64,000 bases of DNA, taken from assembly GCF_964204865.1 (NCBI RefSeq), contig NC_135250.1, forward strand, positions 22,683,395 through 22,747,394. The letters run 5' to 3'. Numbering within the stretch: the stretch's first letter is position 1; every line of letters starts with the position of its first letter. This document shows positions 50,701-62,004 of this stretch, piece after piece. The translations under genes were made by a program, and so were the position numbers. Under the pieces are notes generated by a model. It saw only the letters and a list, made by a program, of their open reading frames with translations. It made no database searches and was not told the origin of the DNA. This DNA is from Styela clava. Taxonomy: Eukaryota > Chordata > Ascidiacea > Stolidobranchia > Styelidae.

Positions 50701-53700
50701 CTAATGTCTTCCAAGTGTTCCATGGAAAAGGGACCAAAATTATCTGGGGATCGTGAAGTTGTCGCACAACTGGCGACCGTTCAATATCGCGTCACGGTCA
50801 GCCTAAAGCGGACAAATGCAAAAGGTCCACTCTTCTTTCTCAAGCTCTGCCTGGTTTTACTAGGAAATGCTGAAAAAATCACTCATGTTCGCTAAATTCG
50901 ATTTAGCAGATAAACAAACTCCAGCTCGCAAAATTGCACCAAGTACTTCTAACTCCATTGTTAGGTAACATTAGAGGCAAACACTATGTAATAGAAAGTA
51001 AACGACAAAGAAAGGTAAAATGAATTTATTGATTCAGATACACAGCATTTAAAATAAGGAGCAATAAACATTTAAATGCAATATGCAAAATATTCGCTGA
51101 TTATTTGGTTTCTGCGAGACTAACTACTCATTCTTCTTCTATGCTTTTGTGCTGGCGGATCCGTATGCATATATTGCAAGGATGATGTAGCAAGAGTAGA
51201 GATAACAATCCTAAGTGATTCAAGAGTCTGGCTGCACAATACACAAATATATTTCTATAACGTTTCGTCTGACCAAGGTCAGACTTCTTCAGACATACAT
51301 ACACAAATATTCAATCATATTTTAGGTATGTTGAATACACTTTTGTTAGTTTTCGCGGCGCATTTGGCAACTCGCCGCGGCGAACTAGTACTGTAGTAGC
51401 GCACCTTTTGGGACCGCTGCATTACACCATTTTTCTTTATCAATTTTACCCTTTCATTTTTGGTGTTCCGCGAAGCGAGATAAAAAAGCGTAAGTGTTCC
51501 GTGGCCAAAAAAGTTTGGGAAACGCTGCTCTAAACAAATCTCTGAGCAAGAAACACCAAGGTAGGAATAACTATATTTTGAAAGAAACAGTAATTTTCCA
51601 GTTTGGATTTGCCTACCCATTTTTTTACACCGTGGGTGATGGGATGAGATTTGAATTTTGAACGCAATTTTTTTTTTCAAGTGATTCCATTACCTAGAAT
51701 GCGTCGATCACTAGGTCCTCATGCCTCTCCAGCTCTTAAACTGCTACAATAACCACTTCAGTTAGTGAATAAACATTTTCATATCATTTAAATTTGATCA
51801 AGTACCTCTGAATATCAATACACTTAGTAAAGAGTGCTTGAATTATGACACTTGAAATTGAACTAACGATAACACTCTGGAACAATAAACTTTATGGATT
51901 GTTCATATATAAGTGTTAAAACCAGAATAGCCTAACAACATTCTTAGTACAAAAAATATCACATTGATAGAAACATGATTTAACCCAAAAATCATTTCAC
52001 AGAAAAAACAGGTATAGATGTTTTAGATCTAACTCATTGAAGTGGAAAGTCATGAGACGGTTTACTCATGAGGCAAATTACAGCCTCTCGTCGTGTTACC
52101 AATCATTTTTGAGTAATTAGTTGGTAAGTTATTCCTGGATACAAGGAGTTAAAGGTGGAAGAAGCCAATACTGATCAGCAGTTGTGTGAACCAACCGTGA
52201 ATCGTGGGATTTGAATCTGCGCAGTGTGATCAGAGATGCAATGGCGAGTGTGATCAGCGGTTCGTATAGAACATGTATCTTTTTTTTATAGAGCTTTCAG
52301 AACAAGGCTCTAGACAAGCCTCTACTGATACACAACAATTACGCTGTCGAACTGATCATAGTCTTTACATTTCATTACACCCTAGTGGTTACCAAAGCTG
52401 ATTATGATGACCAGGAGACAAGATTAAAAGCAGAAGAACATTTGCAGGCCAGGAGAGGGGAGCGCTCGCAAGGGGTGGTACCGATACAATAATTAAGATA
52501 CCAGTATAATTGATTTGTTAAGAAAAAAAAAAAAAGGCTTAAACTGTGATATTGACGTAACAATTAACATTATCTACAACGCAAAATAAAAAAAAATATG
52601 AAGTGTTTAGCTATTTCACTTTCACAAGTTTGTCGGGCCATATTTAATTGTTACGCGGGTCGTAATTGACCCATGGGTTGTTTTATTTACTTTAACTCAA
52701 TATTTTTTTTACATTTTGTATGGAGTTATCTTACTTATACAAATGGACAAACCTGTAGTTCCTCCATCTTTTTCATATGTTGACTGAGAGCTTCTTCTAA
52801 CACAGGCCATGTTATGTAATTCTCAAATTCACTTGCGTCAGGATATCCAGATAATTTTGCTGATAACTCGGCCTAATGAAAATAGAAAAGATTAGATTAA
52901 TTTTCGAGAACAGATCTCTTCAATTGTAACAATACTGAATTACTGACATTTATTTTAAGTCTGCTAATTATATTTAACAAAGAAAAAAAGAAAAAAGACA
53001 AAAATTAAGGAGTAAATTATGAACAACAAAGCATATAAAATTCCTTTCCAAAGTAAATCAAAACCATGTGCAAACAGTCTGGATAAATATACTGGTAATA
53101 TAAGTAACACCACAATCAAACATCTGCTATTAAAAACACAGCAGCATTTATAGAATTTGACTAAGATATATAGAGAGAAAATTAATAAATTACAAAAAGC
53201 TTCCATTATACAAGTAGGTTGTAACTACATTATGTCCTGTTGGGAATAAGAAATTTTTTATTTTTCTTACATTTAATCAAATTTATCATGGCATATGCAA
53301 CAAATTTATACTGAATTATTTAATTAATAATGATAAGAAGAATCAATTCACAATTACCTAACCTCCAAGCAGAAGAATTAAATTATCTCTAAAAAATTAT
53401 AATTCTAAAATATTATGTTTCTCCTCCACAGTGTAGAATCTACAACCAACAAAATAAATATGACAATAATTGTTTCAATAAAAAGGTTAATAAATATAAT
53501 TTTCAGTTGATATCCATAACAGTAAAAGTTCGAATTTTATCATCATTTTAATATAGTTGTCAGAACTCATAAAAGATATTGAATGTTGACATAAATCTTA
53601 CTTTTAGATCAAATATTATACTACACCCTTACGTGTACATATCCTATAAATATTATTACCACTTCCGAGTACACATTTCAATATGAACAAAACTGCTTGT

Positions 53701-56700
53701 CGAAGGAAAGCATATATTGCGAAATTGCATGAACCCCAATTATAAAATATTCAATATTTGAAAATTCGAAAACTATTTTTAAAAATTCACAAAATTTCCA
53801 AACCTAAAAAAAATTGTTATTTATAAAAAATAAAATAAAAAAATGTGAAATAAAAATTTTGAACCAAATATGGTTTGACAACTTTTAATACCGGTATATC
53901 TTCCCAGTTCCCAATAAGAATATAAAATAAAATTTGAAAAAAGTATGATACAAAACTTTAGGATCACTAGGTGTAGCCATGTTGAATCATACTTCAGTAC
54001 TTTCATACAGTGATTTGAAATAAAACAAAAAAGTATTTGGTTGAACTATATGTATTACTCCAATTGATCTCATACCAATAAACTTTGAACAGTAAGAAAA
54101 TCTTATAAATTGCGCAACATCACTACCGTGTTACGCAATTCAAGAATACTGCTGTACACTAACACATGATTGTCCATTTCTTGTCATTGTTGTAACCTGC
54201 TCGTCCGAGGAAGTATGATTTTGGCAGACGAAAAGTTACAGAAATATATTTGTGTTACTGTGTAGCAGGAGGATTCATGGATTGCGAAGTTGAGCCATGT
54301 TTATTCCTGCTACAGCATACTTGGATTATACGCATACGCAAAGTATAGAGAAAAGATTGGCAATTTGTCTTGTGTAACCCCAACTCATAATTACTACTGT
54401 CAATTCTAAAAATTTAAATTAAGGTATATTGAGTTAGTGATATCTGTATAATCTAATGCTCATACTCTGTTTGAGGAGGCTCGAGTCATTGGCTCACTCA
54501 AGTTGTACTCGAGTCATGAACTCGCTTTGCACTCGAGCCACTATTTATCAAAGACTCGAAGTGACTCAAGTAATCTAAATGGAATACCTCAGACTCGGAC
54601 TAAGCTCAAGCACATATTTTGAACAAATACCTACCAATTCTTCTTCAATTTTCTTGATTTTTTCATTGTAATCTTCCAAATTACTCAAGCGCTGCAGGAT
54701 ATCCGACATATCACCAGACTAAAACACAAATTATGTTCGATAATTAATTTTAAAAATATAAATAATTGTGTAAAGAGACGCCTGGGTTCAGAGACTTCTT
54801 TCTACTGGCTGAATCAGGTAGTCGTGTCAAAATCCAAAGAATACTTATAAAAATACAGCTGGAAATTTGAGAAAGACTGGTTACACTGCAACTTATGTAT
54901 AAATCAAACAATTCAATTTGTATTCCATAAGTGTATAGTTTCCTTACCTTTGCTATTTCCTCCCATATTTTTGAAATCTGATCATTGAAATTTTTCTGAT
55001 CATCTCGTAATTTTTTGATTTCTTTCAATAAGTCATCGAGCAATGAATTCGCCTGAAACAAGAAAAAAAACGAGTAAATTTTCTCGCAATTTCAAATGAC
55101 GAGGCATATTTTCATAGCAATACAATGCCAAATAAATACAATTTGATAATAAGTACTATTTCTTTGACCAGCAATAAATTTAGAAATGTCTAATTAAAGT
55201 TTACAATGAAACCATAATTATGGCTTAAATCAATATTTATTTATATCAATAAATATCAACATTTAATATTACTTGTACTGTATTAATATTCTTTTTTTTA
55301 CTTTGGAAAATTTGAGAAAAGTTTTAGAATAAGTCTAGGAAGTCTATTTACCCTTGTAACTCCTTCTTCGTTACTTTGAACTTTTTTCTGTAATTGCATA
55401 TGTTGCCAGATGTCAGCTACTGGTGATATTGCAGTTCCAGATCTATTATAAACAAGGAATAATAAAATAGAAGCATACCATCACGTCTTGAGGAGAAAAA
55501 CAAGAAATTTACAGATATAAAGATTTTTGAATGTTTGAGTCTAGTTGGTGCATCTAGCATCTTTCCTCTTACTTTGTTTTTCCAATAATTTGTTCATTGC
55601 TTGGTAATGAATTAAGAACAGTGAGTTGACTCTCAATTTTTGATACTTTTTTATCAATTTCTTCCAACGAAGTTGATTTTCTTGCAGAAGTATTACTTTC
55701 TGTTGCTTCCAGTTGAGGTATTTGATCTAAAAAAAAAGAGATTGAATTGAGAATTCTGACTTCTGAGTATACACTTATAAATTGAAACAAGAGAATTTTT
55801 ACAAAAATAAAAAAAAATTGTTCATTTAGATTAGAAATCACCAGAACCGATTATTGTCAAAAAATATAAACTGAAAGATACTTTTTATTTAAAATATAAT
55901 GATTATTTATGTATTCTGCAATGGGCAAGTATTTAATTTCAAATCTTACAACACATGGTGAACCACGGCCAGTTACCAGTTCATGTTGGGTATGAGATTA
56001 GATCACCAGTTGTTTCAGACTTTCAGTGTTTTAATCAAGAATCACCTGTATTGATTGAAGCTTTTGCATCTTGCAAATTCAATTTATCAAGGAGTGATAA
56101 AAGTAAAGATTGTAAAATGTTAAAGTTGACTGCTCCAACCTGAAATATTAATAAATTGTAAAAAATAAATTATTATCACTCATAATGTTAGCCTCATTTG
56201 AGGCTGTGGGTTAATTATATCTTGAACTCAACGGTTACCCCAGTGGGGTTTTAGACTTTAATTCTCGGTGGCCATTTTTTTGAGACTCTTAGTTAGCACC
56301 CGTGGCCCCTGCTCTTATATAAAAATAGCTAGTTTGCTTTTATTAATGCGCATCAATGAGTTTTTTTATGTCCCACATCTCATAATGAAAAAAAATAAAT
56401 AAATAAGAGAAATAGAATAAATTGGATCACAGTCGAGGAATTAAACAAATGGCACTCAATTTAATTTACATTGATGTAGTCATGGTCAATGGTACTCAGT
56501 GAAAATCATGGCACTCTAGGAGACCAAGGGCCTAATCTGAGAAACCCATTAGCGCATTTTGTTATGGGAGAATCTAAAAACATATTTCAACATATAAATA
56601 GATAGGCTTATAACAAAAGAATATTTAATCATAGGAATATTTCAGCATACCTTAGAAATTTCTCAATTTTTCAAACAATAAATAAATCTTACCTCTGGAG

Positions 56701-56764
56701 TTCCCAGTGCCAAGTAAACCAGTTCATTTAAAGTTTTTTCTGTATAAGTTTTTTCCACTTCCAT
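38732..56764 (-). CDS. qrich2: DUF4795 coiled-coil protein, QRICH2-like, 24 exons, 911 aa
   Basis: Exons, 5' to 3' on the minus strand: 56764-56693, 56139-56046, 55726-55573, 55442-55352, 55052-54948, 54718-54635, 52872-52753, 50628-50542, 50097-50020, 49735-49690, 49619-49531, 49200-49016, 48400-48157, 47632-47510, 47193-47119, 46157-46047, 45636-45536, 45217-45071, 44739-44638, 44034-43891, 40874-40770, 40199-40085, 39220-39007, 38781-38732 (TAA). All have GT-AG ends and the phases sum to 912 codons. The start (ATGGAAGTGGAAAAA) leads into [19 protein letters not shown], the conserved N-terminus of QRICH2/C16orf96 proteins. The middle is coiled coil and linkers; the C-terminal third is DUF4795. 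QRICH2 is needed for sperm flagellum formation in mammals. The long glutamine-rich repeats of mammalian QRICH2 are absent. C16orf96 is the alternative family member; the VGAVNF start and GHIYRGR end favour QRICH2. Confidence 0.9.
39007..39220 (-). other. Ser/Pro/Arg-rich C-terminal extension exon of the DUF4795 gene
   Basis: This exon encodes about 71 residues of low-complexity basic sequence ([18 protein letters not shown] and similar) directly after the GHIYRGR block, with good splice signals on both sides. The final 50-nt exon (38781-38732) adds a short tail. The region is probably disordered and could bind microtubules or be phosphorylated; that is inference. Confidence 0.7.
39306..39492. 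mobile_element. MITE with repeated TTTGAACCC inverted ends
   Basis: TACATTTGAACCCACGTACATTTGAACCCATG at the left is matched by its exact inverse at the right end. The flanks allow a TA target duplication. The middle has more GGGTT/AACCC words. It lies between the last but two coding exons of the DUF4795 gene. Confidence 0.8.
39622..39800 (+). repeat. Dispersed TATTTGTTT-AGATG repeat copy
   Basis: It has TTTATCCCAAGGGAGAGGAAAGACG, GGCGAACTGCGG, TCCGGTTACCAATTCATGTTGG, CAGTTATTTGTTTAAGATGAATGG and CAGCAGTTACGTGAACC in the same order as the other copies. The next 110 bp (39870-39912) hold a piece in opposite orientation. Confidence 0.6.
40551..40620 (+). repeat. 3' end fragment of the same dispersed repeat
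   Basis: GAGGAGTCCAGCAATCCGCTCCCACATAATTATTCC matches the end of the repeat, seen inverted at about 47905-47950. Confidence 0.5.
41503..41765. repeat. Tandem duplication, about 121-bp units
   Basis: Two diverged units start GACTAGTC at 41503 and 41624, and a third partial unit starts at 41746. Shared blocks include TTTATTTTTAGTAA and GTTTTACTATA. Intronic in the DUF4795 gene. Confidence 0.65.
41916..42120. repeat. Tandem duplication, 106-bp unit with TG microsatellite
   Basis: TGGTTAACGATATGTGGTGC begins at 41916 and again at 42022. Both units continue through CAATTGTCAA, TTACACTGTGTGT and a (TG)n run. Confidence 0.85.
42721..42908. mobile_element. hAT MITE, 188 bp, perfect 8-bp target duplication
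   Basis: The left end TGGGGCTTCCCAAACT and the right end CTTCGGGAAGCCCTA are imperfect inverted repeats. GTGTAGAC flanks both sides (42713-42720, 42909-42916). Intronic in the DUF4795 gene. Confidence 0.75.
43742..43800. repeat. Short direct repeat, about 31 bp
   Basis: ATATGTTACTAGAAACCGTGCACAAC is followed by GTATGTTACTAGAAATCATGCACAAC. It lies about 90 bp downstream (minus-strand sense) of the exon ending at 43891. Confidence 0.55.
47895..48075 (-). repeat. Dispersed repeat copy, inverted orientation
   Basis: Reading the minus strand it gives CATATGGCGAACCACAACC near the start, GGTTACATGACCACC in the middle and GAGTCCAGCAATCCTCTCCC at the end, the order of the family consensus. It is intronic, 80 bp from the exon at 48157-48400. 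Confidence 0.6.
50670..51527. mobile_element. hAT-type non-autonomous element, 858 bp
   Basis: CAGCGTTTCCCAAACT at the left and AGTTTGGGAAACGCTG at the right are perfect 16-bp inverted repeats. CTCTAAAC flanks both sides exactly (50662-50669, 51528-51535). It contains a GTCTGACCAAGGTCAGAC palindrome near 51265 but no recognised transposase. It sits 42 bp upstream (minus-strand sense) of the exon at 50542-50628. Confidence 0.9.
52049..52200 (+). repeat. Dispersed repeat copy in a DUF4795 intron
   Basis: GGCAAATTACAGCCTCTCG, GTTACCAATCAT, GGTGGAAGAAGCC and CAGCAGTTGTGTGAACCAACC follow the order of the family. Confidence 0.5.
54475..54610. repeat. GACTCGAG-rich palindromic cluster
   Basis: Many CTCGAGTC/GACTCGA words on both strands within 135 bp, just before the exon at 54635. 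A like cluster occurs at about 8950-9090. Confidence 0.55.
55948..56020 (+). repeat. Dispersed repeat fragment next to exon 2 of the DUF4795 gene
   Basis: ATGGTGAACCACGGCCAGTTACCAGTTCATGTTGGG matches the middle of the family. It ends about 25 bp from the donor site at 56046, so the insertion nearly reached the exon. Confidence 0.5.
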
Positions 56765-59700
56765 TGTTGCAATACAGAAGCTCTTGAATTATAGAATTTT
56801 TTTTATTTTACCATCATTGTAATGGATGTGAGCGAAAGTTTTATTTTCCTTGCTTGTTTTTAGGATTTTAGGCTTATATAAGTTAGAAATGAAAAAAAGA
56901 ATTCATGATTCAAAATAGGCTAATAAATCCAAAATCTTTTTCTTCTGTCTGATTTTGGTATATTTACTTAGAATCATCAATAAATTTTCAGAAATAATGT
57001 TATTTGATGGAACACAGAACACTTTCTTTGAGCAGCACTAATCAAAATAATATGAATCTGGTTAAAATGTAATGAGAGATGACTTCCTAACTAAATTTTG
57101 AAATTGTAACAGAACTTTATTAACACTCCGTATTCTTCAGAAGATACTCACTCTATTTTTGACAATTTAGCTTGAGTGAAATTCTATTAAAAGCTCACAT
57201 TTCAGCATTTAATGAGTTATAATGAGAAAGTAAGTTAAAAATAAATTCATAAACATTTTAAAAATTATCCCAAAGTATTTAGGTTATATAATTCCCAAAT
57301 CGGTCGTTTTCAAATCACTGTTTCATAAGTTAAGCCCGCAAGAAATCTGATTTTAAATTTATGCTCACTATCCAAAGTGTCAGATTGTTGCATTACTGTT
57401 AAACTTCCAAACTTGATCCCCTAAATATCACAGCATAACAAGATGAAAAGGGTTACTAAGAATAGTGGACATATTGCCGTACCGGTACCGGTACCGTATT
57501 GCTTTTACTGTCTGCATGTGGTTAAACAATTCAAATATAGTTTTGAGAAGCCAACCAAATCAGAATGATGAAAGTAGAACTCTTACACCTTTCAGCTGTT
57601 ACCTTAATCAGTCTTTGGTCGCAGCGTTAACTATAAAGGTATAACTAACTTCCGTGAGTTAACTTACCGTATTTCTGTATTTATGAGGTACCGGTACCGG
57701 CAAAAGCGAATGTCTAATTCTGTAATTGCTTGTGAAAGTGTGTTACTATTCTACACTACACTCAAGTTGTTTATATTACAAATGAAAACATAACAATGTA
57801 TAAATCTAAAGCAAAACTGGACAGACTTGAAGACGCCGTTCAGCAAGTCGGCGAGATCACGGCCGCAATAATCTAGTCTGCCCAAAGATATACCGAGCGT
57901 GATGTCGTCATGGATACACAAAAGACTGCTTTACGCTTGAATAATCGTTAGTCGTTCCTTCGCGTGCCATTTATGTTCCAAATAGTTTTTATTGGTGATT
58001 TTCCGCTGGTCCCAAGTTTTATATTAGGAAATAGAAATTTCAATTATTAGTTTGACTACCCTGTCCAATCAGAAAAAAAATATCAGAATCTTCCTCCCTG
58101 CTGATTTAAGTTTAATAATGATTTCCGACATTCCAATGCATCTTAATGCTTTATCATCGTCTTTCATACATTTGAAACTTTTAGTTCCGAAAATTCAACG
58201 CCCACTACTTCTAGTATACTCATTCATTTCAAAATTTATTCCCAGAATGACGTCAATTCTTTTATATTGTCTGTAGAAAATCGGCCACTTCTTTTATACA
58301 CATACATTACAGCCTCAGAAACACTTTTTCTTCTTACATTTCCTGCCTTCTACTGATCAACCACCGCACCTTTCGTCGGGATGAATTTCCTCCATTTCAG
58401 CTTTATAGTGATTTCTACCCCACCGCCCGTAAGAAGAATTATCATTCATTACTTTTATTCTGGTTTCATCCCTTCTGTAGTAGTCTAGAGTTATTTGTTA
58501 AAATTATTTCACGATTATTTCGATGATTATTTCACGAGCAAGGGGATTTCACGATTTTATTCGACTATCCATCATTGAGAGGCCTTGGCGGGAATTCATG
58601 CGGTAAATTTTTCATATATATGAGAAATTAGACCTCACCTTAATCGTATCTGGTGGATTGTCGACTGTATGCACTATGCTATGTCAATGCAATGACATTG
58701 ACCAAATGTCATTGGTCAATGCATGACTATTATCAGGGTGCGCCAGTTCTGCTAAGCTTAACTGCCAGAACAATGCCTTGTTCTGAACTTCCAGCAAAAA
58801 AAGTTCCTGCAATTAATTGATCAGATAACACAGGTGGTTCGATGGAGTTGTGCGTTGAGCACTATGCTCATCACGAAAGTGTTGTATATTGTGTTGTATA
58901 GCGATATCTTGAACTTAAAAACAATTTAAGAAGCTCAAGGCTTTAATTACGTCGAAAACACCGTTTTAGTTACACGGCCTCTTCGAGACGCTAGTGGCTG
59001 TGTGTCACTTATTGCTCACCACTTTGTCATACAAAAAGAATGTTATATGAAAAAATTCCACTTCTTCAAGAACCCATTTAAAAAAATGAAGAAAATCCAC
59101 ATTTTGATGAATTTTGAATGAAGGGGCAAATATTTTGTCGAGCCACGCATAATAATATACATATATCTGTTATTACAAAGGTACACTTGAATATCAACCA
59201 CAACCAATGACTTTTTATATAAGCAACCTTTTAATAAATTCAATAATTATTTTGGAATCAATTCATAAAAACCTATTGCAAAAATTAGGTATTGATTTGG
59301 TGGAGTCCAATGGGTTTGTCGTTGTTGAGTCCTTTTCGAAAATTAATATCAATGTAGAATTAAGTTAGATAGGTACACTTTACTATTTATCTGTAATATG
59401 CAAAGTTAAAGTGTTGACAATTGTTTTTTCTCGTGGTCCATTGTTCCACAGAGCATTTAAACTGGGCCATGATAGGTCAGCAAAATACTATATTGATATC
59501 TGATGAATATGCACCAAGGCCTTTGTTCTAACAAAACTGTCAGGTTATAAGTTATAACCTTAAAGCAGTATGCAACAGTGTAGCGGTGCCGAGCCACATT
59601 CAAAACACCATTACATAAAATTGTGTTATTGCTACATGAATTTTGAACAAAACGGATACAAAAAATCGTATTCCTTGGAACGCCAATTGGACATCGGGAA

Positions 59701-60749
59701 ATTCCTGTCCAAATAAATAACGTAGAATGTCCAGCATTGAAAATGTCAAAAATTACATTATAGAAATTGAGCTATTGTATCATGAAATAATATTGCATCG
59801 AATATACAAGATAGCAATATATATATATATCAATGATAACGCACTTCGCCCCTATTTAAGCGCAATACACCAAAGATATCAGCAGTTTCAAGGTGTATAC
59901 CGAGGTTGCGTGATAAAAAGTGGAATTGAAGAGAACAAGATTCCATGAATTGGGCATTTTCATATCCTCACAGGAAGATGTTATTATCATGCAAAAAAAT
60001 CATGTCTACACTTCTAGTCTTCTCTCCACTTCAGATTCAGTTAAAAATATGTCCCGTGCATCAAGACTAGTCTAATTTGATCAAGCGCGTGCCATTTTGA
60101 ATTTAAATGAGTAGCGGTTTCATGAGAACAAAAACTTCAGGAAAGAAGAGGAATTGAAAATTTTCAAATGGCTCTTTTGTAGAAATCCCCTGCCACTAAT
60201 ACAAAATGAGAGATTTCGTAAAGACATTCCCGCCAAGTTTTAAAATTAAAAATAGTAATTATCCATTTCGGGTTCGGGATAAGAATGATTTATAAATTAG
60301 AATTTCCAGTGCATTCTGCATTCTGAACCCTAACCCCAACCCTAACTGGATAAGTAATATATTTTTTTTATTTTAAGCGGTGGCGAGGGTGCTTCTTGGC
60401 GAGGGCTTCCTACAAAAGATCCTCGAACCAGGAATTGATTCCCCTTCCATCAACAATTGAATGCATTACTTACTGCCATAGACCCAATGAACAACTATTA
60501 CTCAATGCAATTCTTCGAATATTTTTATATTTAACGAATTTAGGTCACAAGTTTTACAAACACGTGAAATCTAAAGCCCGATTATGTATTACAAAGCGGG
60601 CACGATGCTTACTGTTTTGAAGACGAAGATAACTTTTTATCCCAGTCTCGGTAAGTTTGCATAAATTTTGCAAATATAATAATAGTGTTGAATGAATAAT
60701 GCTAGTTTTTGGGAAGTAGAAGGCAAACTGAACTAGTTCAGTCTAGTCT
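56765..60749. other. Intergenic region between divergent genes
   Basis: About 4 kb between the start codons of the DUF4795 gene (minus) and the right-hand gene (plus). It holds GTACCG micro-repeats (57479-57497, 57688-57700), a small ORF at 57796-57876, and an imperfect direct/inverted repeat built from CAATGACATTGACC at 58690-58727. No larger gene seen. Confidence 0.45.
57796..57876 (+). CDS. Possible 26-codon small ORF
   Basis: ATG to TAG encodes a Lys/Asp/Glu/Gln-rich amphipathic peptide that begins MYKSKAKLDRLEDAVQQV. Its codons are markedly more GC-rich than the surroundings. It may be a fragment of an old gene, an exon of an unseen gene, or chance. I recognise no family. Confidence 0.2.
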   Translation: MYKSKAKLDRLEDAVQQVGEITAAII

Positions 60750-60962
60750 ATAGGTTGCGCAGTGCGGAAATTGTTGACGTGCATCATGCATATGTAGCTT
60801 TTTTGTTGTCTCACTTTATCACTCCTTCTCTCTTTGCATCACGCAATTCTTTCTCTCTCTATTTTACGCCAGAAACCGTTAGTGTGAGCATTCGTTTCCG
60901 CGGTCGCAGGGCCACCCTCTTGCATGCCGTCATTGATGAGATTGTTGACAGCAGGGCTGGAG
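60750..60962 (+). promoter_or_regulatory. Probable promoter/5' UTR exon of the right-hand gene
   Basis: A more GC-balanced patch with a good donor (GGCTGGAG|GTAGGT at 60963). The matching acceptor CTCTTTCCAG ends at 61740, just before the leader of the MGN gene. The open frame here is not credibly coding. Confidence 0.35.
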
Positions 60963-61762
60963 GTAGGTCGCATCGTCTTCACAGTTAGTTTAATTTGTTT
61001 TCAGCATGAGAAGTATAGCGATTAAAGAAAACTTAAAAACAGAGAATTCTCTTGTATGTTACCCTACTTCTTGTGTTTTCAATAACTTTTCTCAGTGTGA
61101 CGTTCGCAACTTGTGGTGAAGCTTATATTGAAGTATAAGGGATTTTTTTTCGCATCCTTCTTATCACAGTTGAGGACTTTTCGTGAGTTAGAAAGCGAGT
61201 AACGTAATAACGAATGTTTAATAACAGGATGGCCTATGGGTTGATATCTTATTCTAACGTATAAACATTAGATTTAAATATTGATTGCTATACCGGTAAA
61301 TGATTCGGAAAATGCAATCAAAATGATACGAGACAAAGTTTATGACAACTAAAAGTTAAGGAAGGCTACGGATAATAATAAACTTGTTAATTAAAAAATT
61401 GTATCACTCCTCTCGATAAACACGAAGCCACTCGTCACTTTTGGTCGCCGGATTATGAAAATGTTGAAATTGAGGAAATGTCACAAAAAGGAGGTTGTTT
61501 ATTGAAAGATTGTGGTGAAATAATCAATGAAAATAATTCCGGATTCCTCACATAAAAATTTGAGCGATATAAACCTTCTGCTCAGTCAGTAAAATCAAAA
61601 TCAGCTACTAGCAATATAATATGAATCAGACGAGGTATTCCCAAAGCGCAAACACTATAAGCCGCAACGGGCCTCAGGAGATACCTCATGTATGAATTTT
61701 TCATCAGTAATAACCACCTGCGCTTGTTTTCTCTTTCCAGTGCGCGTAAAATCGACGGATAA

Positions 61763-61843
61763 ATGATTATTGAATTTGAGCAGCAGCCTAATCGATACCG
61801 CCGTTCATCTTTGACGGCGAGTAAGGGCGAAGCACCGCAATAA
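61763..61843 (+). other. Upstream ORF in the 5' leader of the right-hand gene
   Basis: A 26-codon ORF starts 179 bp before the main ATG and ends in TAA, wholly within the predicted leader exon (61741-61941). It could lower translation of the main frame; that is inference. Confidence 0.3.
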
Positions 61844-61941
61844 CAACAGAAAAGCTGAAGGCGACTTGCAGAGCCTCACTTTGCAATCTGCGAATTCTAG
61901 CGTAAAGTCGCACCAAGACGACCAAGTAACATCTGTGCAAT

Positions 61942-62004
61942 ATGGGAAACTCCGTTGGGGGATACGATAGAACCGATCAAAGGATCTCCAGCATCGAAAA
62001 AGAG
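61942..62004 (+). CDS. First coding exon of an N-myristoylated-type protein (partial gene)
   Basis: The ATG at 61942 opens a 21-codon exon reading MGNSVGGYDRTDQRISSIEK then E, followed by a clean donor GAG|GTGAGA (phase 0). An acceptor at 61740 puts this ATG in a 264-nt exon with a 200-nt leader. MGNS is a classic N-myristoylation start, so the product is probably membrane-attached on the cytoplasmic side. I do not recognise the family, and no next exon was identified before the right edge. The exon is supported by splice signals only. Confidence 0.5.

Noticed and set aside
60310..60345. Telomere-like CCCTAACCCCAACCCTAAC words
   Set aside because: Only two or three units, with similar short runs at 1794 and 30284. 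Too short for telomeric origin or function.
60755..60988. 77-codon frame near the right-hand gene
   Set aside because: It lies in the predicted 5' UTR exon and runs past the donor site. No family resemblance.
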